A DNA stretch of 16,516 nt, taken from an uncultured Bacteroidales bacterium (lineage in GTDB: Bacteria; Bacteroidota; Bacteroidia; Bacteroidales; Muribaculaceae). The first letter of the stretch is position 1. Every line of letters starts with the position of its first letter. Positions 13,039-16,516 of the stretch are shown one piece after another. The stretch lies in contig USHH01000024.1 of assembly GCA_900554345.1 (NCBI GenBank), positions 1 to 16,516 of the forward strand, read 5' to 3'. A model generated the notes under the pieces. That model had not been told where the DNA came from. It saw nothing but the letters and a program-made list of their open reading frames with translations, and made no database searches. The position numbers and the translations under genes are program-made.

Positions 13039-13941
13039 TTAAAGGAGCTTGATGCTTATATATCTCTTCGGGTTCTTCTTTATGTCGACGATGAGCGAAT
13101 CGACGTCAGCTGTGACGCGGTTGAGCTTGTTGTAAAGCTCCGGGTCGTTCATGAGCAGACCGAGCGTGGAGGTCTGGCTGTTGAGCTGGTTGGAGAAAGC
13201 CATGAGGTTTCTGGTGACCTCCTCCACATTGCTCATGGTAGATGAGAGCGGGAGCTCCTTGAGCTGGCAGGAGAGGGAGCTGAGGTTGGAGGTGATGGTG
13301 TCGATATTATAGACGACCCTGGCTGCATTGCCTGTGATTGCGGGCACGTCGCGGTTGAGGGTGACGCGGAGGCCGGAAGTGGCGGCGAGGATATCTGACG
13401 TGATGCCGTCGAGGCGTGAGATCGACTGCGAGAGCGCCGGGTCGGCCACAAGCCTGTTGAGATTGGCGAGGAGGGAGTCGACGCGCGGCAGGATCCTGTT
13501 GACGGAGGGCATAAGCTGCTCGGTGACATTCTCCATGAGGTCAGGAGCATACATCGTCTCGACGCTTCCTCCCACGGGAATCATCTCCTTGCTCGAGCCG
13601 AGCTTTATGTCGATGAAGGAGCCGCTGAGCATCGTGGAGGCGATGAGGGCTTTGGAGTCCTTCGGAAGATGGAGATTCTTGTTGAGCGCGAGGAGCACCT
13701 CGATCTTGCCGGGATTCTGGTAGTCGAAGCGTATATCCCTCACCTGCCCCACCTTGTAGCCGTCGACGACCACAGGGGCCGAGAGCTCGAGGCCCGAGAC
13801 GTTGGTATAGGTGGCGATATAGAAATTGGCCGGCTTGAAGAGGTTGATGCCTTTCAGGTAATCGATGCCGAAAATAAGGATGAGAATGGCTACTATCACA
13901 GAGATGCCTATGCCGAACTCTTTGGTAAGGATTTTTTTCAT
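13039..13941 (-). CDS. MlaD-like MCE-domain protein
   Basis: This 300-residue protein has an N-terminal membrane anchor (about 9-27) and one MCE domain (about 37-116), recognisable by TNVSGLELSAPVVVDGYKVGQV (from residue 46) and the SGSFIDIKLG end (106-115). The remaining ~170 residues are helical with heptad-like Leu/Val spacing, and it ends in KKNPKRYISIKLL, typical of Bacteroidetes MCE proteins. MCE proteins form hexameric rings that pass lipids between inner and outer membrane together with an MlaEF-type ABC transporter. No ATPase or permease gene is adjacent here, as is common in this phylum, where they lie elsewhere. It is 26 bases downstream of the amidase gene on the same strand and followed by a terminator, so the two form a unit. 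The substrate cannot be inferred. Confidence 0.92.
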   Translation of the reverse strand: MKKILTKEFGIGISVIVAILILIFGIDYLKGINLFKPANFYIATYTNVSGLELSAPVVVDGYKVGQVRDIRFDYQNPGKIEVLLALNKNLHLPKDSKALIASTMLSGSFIDIKLGSSKEMIPVGGSVETMYAPDLMENVTEQLMPSVNRILPRVDSLLANLNRLVADPALSQSISRLDGITSDILAATSGLRVTLNRDVPAITGNAARVVYNIDTITSNLSSLSCQLKELPLSSTMSNVEEVTRNLMAFSNQLNSQTSTLGLLMNDPELYNKLNRVTADVDSLIVDIKKNPKRYISIKLL

Positions 13942-13967
13942 AACAGATCTTGTGAATGGTGGGTGGG

Positions 13968-15437
13968 TTATTTTTCTTCGCTTTTAATATTTTTGATAAT
14001 GAAGGCGTCGGGAATCTTGTCCTTCACCTTTTTTAGTAACGTTTCAATCTCTGACTTGTTTTCCGACTCGCCGTAGGTATATTTATAGAGATTGCCCTCC
14101 TTGATGACGGATATCGGAGAGAGGCCCTGGAATCTGGGGCTGGAGGAGCTGATCTCATTAGGAGTGGCGAGCACCTGTATCTTGTAGACGGTGACCACCT
14201 TGTCGCGGCGCGCCTTGTGGCCCTTGTCTTTCTTCTTATCCTTTTTTTTCTTATCCTTCTTCCTGTCTTTCTTATCGCTCTTCTTTCCTGAGTTTCTGTC
14301 GGCCGACGCCTGGCCGTCTTCTGCCGATGAAGGCGCCGCGACATCGGTGGTCTCCCTTACTGGAGTGCGCGACTCGGGAGCCTCCGGTATGCCTGTGGTC
14401 TCGACATTTCGTGCGGAGGATGCGCTGCGGGAGCCTGCCGAGCGGCGGCGCCTCGAACGGGCTTTGGCGTAAGAGTCGTCGTTGCGGCCCGAAGAGACCG
14501 ACTTACGGTCTGACTGGCGGCTCGAGCGGGCGAGCACCACAGGAGCATCGTCGGAGCCCGACGGCGTCCTGTCGACCTCTTCGTGTGTTTCCTCCACGGC
14601 GACATCCCGGGCCTCGCGGGAGCTGTTGCCGAGCTGCCGGCGCCAGTTCTTCTCGTATTTCACCACAGCCTCCGCAATGGCCGAGGCAAGCTCCTTTGCA
14701 CCCTTGTCGGAGGAGATGTAGCTTGCCGACTTGGGATTGCAGATGAAGTCGAGCTCAACGAGCACCGAGGGCATCGACGTGGCCCACAGCACCCAGAAGC
14801 CGGCCTGATGCACGCCACGGTCGACACGACCCGACCTCACAAGCTCCTTCTGGACATCGCGCGCGAAGCCTACGCTCTTGGTGAGGTTCTTCTTCTGGGC
14901 TATCTCGAAGATGATATACGACTCGTCGCTCGACGGGTCGAAGCCGCTGTACCTCTCCTCGAAATCGCCTCCCTCGAGCTCGATCACCGCGTTCTCCCTC
15001 ATGGCCACCTTCATATTGTTGGCATCCTTATGGAGGCCGAGGGCATAGACCGAGCTTCCCTCCACGTTCTTACGGTTCTTGTTGCTCTTGTCGAGCGAAT
15101 TTGTGTGGATGGATATGAAGAGGTCAGACTTGGCCTTGTTGGCCACATCTGCCCTCTCCTGGAGGGAGAGAAACGTATCGTCGTCACGGGTCAGCACCAC
15201 TTTTGAGTTCTTGAGCTTCTTGCGGAGGATTTCCGCAAGCTTCTTCGCGACCCCGAGGTTGATATCCTTTTCCCTTACGCCGTTGTCGACGGCGCCGGTA
15301 TCCTTGCCGCCGTGGCCGGCATCGACTGTAACCACGAAATCACGCTTCTTTTCCTTGGCGAACGCCTCCGGAGCATGCATGGCCAACGCAACCATCAACA
15401 GCGCGAGCAGACATTTCAAATATATCGGTTTCGTCAT
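13968..15437 (-). CDS. N-acetylmuramoyl-L-alanine amidase (Amidase_3) with a Lys-rich linker and SPOR-like C-terminus
   Basis: This 489-residue secreted enzyme cleaves the bond between N-acetylmuramic acid and L-alanine in peptidoglycan, as in daughter-cell separation. A signal peptide covers about 1-27 (hydrophobic core 8-20, EAFA at 24-27). The catalytic domain (~33-262) has the zinc ligands His42 (DAGHGGKDTGAV), Glu56 (REKDINLGVA) and His111 (SIHTNS), and catalytic Glu228 (VLVELDFICN). A disordered Ser/Arg/Glu-rich linker (~265-384) runs into an extremely basic block (385-411, mostly Lys and Asp). A compact end domain (~415-486, YKIQVLATP to AFIIKNIK) has the look of a SPOR domain, which binds denuded glycan at division sites. 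No AMIN domain is seen. The coding sequence includes an 8-A run in the Lys block. It is followed after 26 bases by the MCE gene; a TAnnTTTG box lies upstream. Confidence 0.94.
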   Translation of the reverse strand: MTKPIYLKCLLALLMVALAMHAPEAFAKEKKRDFVVTVDAGHGGKDTGAVDNGVREKDINLGVAKKLAEILRKKLKNSKVVLTRDDDTFLSLQERADVANKAKSDLFISIHTNSLDKSNKNRKNVEGSSVYALGLHKDANNMKVAMRENAVIELEGGDFEERYSGFDPSSDESYIIFEIAQKKNLTKSVGFARDVQKELVRSGRVDRGVHQAGFWVLWATSMPSVLVELDFICNPKSASYISSDKGAKELASAIAEAVVKYEKNWRRQLGNSSREARDVAVEETHEEVDRTPSGSDDAPVVLARSSRQSDRKSVSSGRNDDSYAKARSRRRRSAGSRSASSARNVETTGIPEAPESRTPVRETTDVAAPSSAEDGQASADRNSGKKSDKKDRKKDKKKKDKKKDKGHKARRDKVVTVYKIQVLATPNEISSSSPRFQGLSPISVIKEGNLYKYTYGESENKSEIETLLKKVKDKIPDAFIIKNIKSEEK

Positions 15438-15454
15438 TTTTCAGATATTTGCTG

Positions 15455-15462
15455 CAAAGGTA
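15455..15462 (-). promoter_or_regulatory. Candidate -7 box for the amidase-MCE unit
   Basis: The minus strand reads TACCTTTG followed by CAGC, a perfect TAnnTTTG match, 17 bases before the amidase ATG, so the transcript leader would be about 10 bases. A TTTG lies 12 bases further upstream, which is closer than the usual 19-21. Confidence 0.55.
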
Positions 15463-15486
15463 ATAAAAAATCGTCAAACGCCACTC

Positions 15487-15981
15487 TCACAGCAGCCGCA
15501 TAGCGATAGCCGCGCAGGCTTCGGCATCTGCGAGGGCGTGGTGGTGGTTGGTCAGGTCGTAGCCACACCAGGCGGCCACATAGGCCAGACCGCAGGAGGG
15601 AATCTTTCCACGGAGCTGACGGCGCGCGGCCATCAGCGTGCAGTGGAATTCATATTCGGGATAGTCGAGCCGATAGCGCTCGAAGGCAGCCCGCAGGCAT
15701 TTCTCATCGAAGGCCTTGTTGTGGGCCACGAGAGGGAGCCCCTCGATGATCGGCTCCACGCCGGCCCACACCTCGGGGAAATAATCGGCGGAGTCGGTGT
15801 CGGCCCGTGTGAGACCGTGAACCCTCACGTTGTGGGGATTATAATAATTAGGCGCGGGATGTATCAGGCTGTAGAACCTGTCGGCCACAACACCGTTTCT
15901 CACAGTGACTACCCCCACGCTGCACACGGAGCTCGGGTAGCCGTTGGCTGTCTCGAAATCGATTGCCGCAAAATCAGTCAT
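15487..15981 (-). CDS. DEDDh 3'-5' exonuclease (DnaQ-like)
   Basis: This 164-residue protein is a stand-alone exonuclease domain of the DnaQ/RNase T superfamily. The acidic metal-binding residues are visible as Asp8 and Glu10 (AIDFETAN), Asp92 (AHNKAFDEK) and the His147-Asp152 pair (HHALADAEA), which marks the DEDDh subgroup. The chain fits a single domain with nothing after it, whereas relatives in other bacteria often have a BRCT or GIY-YIG domain attached. It may proofread or trim DNA or RNA ends; the substrate cannot be read from the sequence. It is 49 bases upstream of the amidase gene on the same strand, and that gap contains the amidase -7 box, so both shared and separate transcription are possible. 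It is divergent from the methyltransferase gene. Confidence 0.9.
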   Translation of the reverse strand: MTDFAAIDFETANGYPSSVCSVGVVTVRNGVVADRFYSLIHPAPNYYNPHNVRVHGLTRADTDSADYFPEVWAGVEPIIEGLPLVAHNKAFDEKCLRAAFERYRLDYPEYEFHCTLMAARRQLRGKIPSCGLAYVAAWCGYDLTNHHHALADAEACAAIAMRLL

Positions 15982-16014
15982 CGTTTACTGTCTGTTTCAT
16001 GTTCTTATTCTTCA

Positions 16015-16022
16015 CAAAATTA
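16015..16022 (-). promoter_or_regulatory. Candidate -7 box for the exonuclease gene
   Basis: The minus strand reads TAATTTTG, a TAnnTTTG match, 33 bases ahead of the exonuclease ATG. It forms a back-to-back pair with the plus-strand box at 16056-16063. Confidence 0.5.
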
Positions 16023-16055
16023 ATGAAAAAGTGCGTCATAATAATCATTTTTAAC

Positions 16056-16063
16056 TATATTTG
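16056..16063 (+). promoter_or_regulatory. Candidate -7 box for the methyltransferase gene
   Basis: The plus strand reads TATATTTG followed by CA, a perfect TAnnTTTG match. It ends only 7 bases before the first in-frame ATG (16071), so either the transcript is nearly leaderless or the true start is the ATG at 16122. Confidence 0.55.
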
Positions 16064-16070
16064 CATCTTT

Positions 16071-16516
16071 ATGGACCCTAAACAACCTCAAGCCCCCCTG
16101 ACGCTCCCCTATCATGACGATATGATTGAAGCCATCTACCGCTTCGTGGAGGAGCACCGCAATGCCGACGCGACACGTCTGCTGCTCTCCGGAAAAACAC
16201 CATGCGCGGAGTTTCCGCTCCGCTTCGCCGCCGTGCAGATCGACTGCCGGCGCAAGGCGGCGGCAAAGATTCCAGACTTCCTGCGCCACCGCGAGTTCCT
16301 CTTTCCCGACGCTGTAAGCTCCGAGCAGGCGAGCCATCAGGCGGTGGCGCGCTACAATGCCGGAGTGACGGGCCATGCTGTAAAGGTCCTCGACATGACG
16401 GCCGGACTGGGCATCGATGCATTGACCTCCGCCCTATCGGGCAACACAGTGACGGCCATAGACCTCGACGCGCGGAAGGCGGCGGTATTGCTCCACAATG
16501 CCATAGTGACGGGAGC
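16071..16516 (+). CDS. Class I SAM-dependent methyltransferase (PG_1098-like), 5' part only
   Basis: The frame is open from ATG 16071 to the window edge (148 codons seen), so the gene is cut at its 3' end. The SAM-binding core begins with motif I VLDMTAGLGIDALTSAL (106-122), followed by VTAIDLD (127-133), whose acidic residues should hold the ribose of SAM. Ahead of it is a helical N-terminal region with AEFPLRFAAVQIDCRRKAAAKIPDF (46-70) and FPDAVSSEQASHQAVARYNA (78-97). This arrangement is that of the Bacteroidetes proteins often named THUMP-like or PG_1098 methyltransferases, whose substrate is not known to me. Relatives as I recall begin close to a MIEAIYRFVEEH-like helix, so the ATG at 16122 is an alternative start and would leave a normal leader after the -7 box. 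The downstream half, including any THUMP-like domain, is not visible. Confidence 0.85.
   Translation, partial: MDPKQPQAPLTLPYHDDMIEAIYRFVEEHRNADATRLLLSGKTPCAEFPLRFAAVQIDCRRKAAAKIPDFLRHREFLFPDAVSSEQASHQAVARYNAGVTGHAVKVLDMTAGLGIDALTSALSGNTVTAIDLDARKAAVLLHNAIVTG

Noticed and set aside
14191..14472. Plus-strand frame with a very hydrophobic Phe/Leu/Ser stretch resembling a membrane helix
   Set aside because: It is the complement of the Lys-rich codons of the amidase linker, which turn into Phe and Leu codons; an artefact of that composition.
15079..16023. Plus-strand open frame of 314 codons across the amidase and exonuclease genes
   Set aside because: Spans two real genes and their intergenic promoter on the opposite strand, and shows no coherent domain.
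1..16516. Mobile elements, CRISPR arrays, defence or secretion clusters, tRNA or rRNA genes
   Set aside because: I looked on both strands and found no transposase, integrase, spaced repeat array or RNA gene fold; gene content is housekeeping.

Overview
The window looks like chromosomal DNA from a Bacteroidales bacterium, possibly a gut lineage of the Muribaculaceae type. Three things point there. Several genes are typical of the phylum: a DUF4293 four-helix membrane protein, a periplasmic DPP IV, an amidase plus MlaD-like MCE pair, and a PG_1098-type methyltransferase. Recognisable -7 boxes follow the Bacteroidetes TAnnTTTG pattern, and Shine-Dalgarno sequences are not evident. Base composition is GC-rich for the order. 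The family-level placement is inference. I see no insertion sequence, prophage, CRISPR array, tRNA or rRNA, and no obvious accessory island. This is ordinary core-genome sequence with a few details that deserve a second look.

Layout. Positions 26-2069 carry, all on the minus strand, an O6-alkylguanine-DNA methyltransferase, an AqpZ-like water channel and a small secreted Cys-containing protein. Positions 2074-8103 hold a tight minus-strand unit that reads proS, then a DPP IV-type peptidase, then an unrecognised six-helix membrane protein, then miaA, and then runs into the small secreted protein. A consensus promoter lies ahead of proS. A DUF4293 gene (8257-8727) precedes it with its own promoter. 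The only long plus-strand gene is a TPR protein (8848-11088). It converges on dnaA (11193-12602), with a 20-bp perfect hairpin between them. Upstream of dnaA is a roughly 430-bp stretch without a convincing gene. It contains AT-rich dyads, one near-consensus DnaA box and one possible 41-residue membrane microprotein. Next come a minus-strand MCE/MlaD protein and an Amidase_3 protein (13039-15437), then a DEDDh exonuclease (15487-15981). The right edge cuts a plus-strand SAM-dependent methyltransferase that is divergently transcribed from the exonuclease.

Functional themes. ProS charges tRNA-Pro and MiaA modifies A37 of tRNAs, so the proS-miaA unit mixes translation genes with a peptidase that releases Xaa-Pro dipeptides. 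The amidase and MCE protein form an envelope pair: peptidoglycan hydrolysis and lipid trafficking. DnaA, the exonuclease and the alkyltransferase belong to DNA replication and repair, but they are not in one operon.

Most notable oddities: the DNA-recognition helix of DnaA carries two prolines and lacks the usual Leu-His-Ala; the aquaporin selectivity filter has Asn where water channels normally have His; ProRS has lost three of four zinc-ligand cysteines; and the amidase has an extremely lysine-rich linker encoded over an 8-A run. No clearly new multi-gene system was found.
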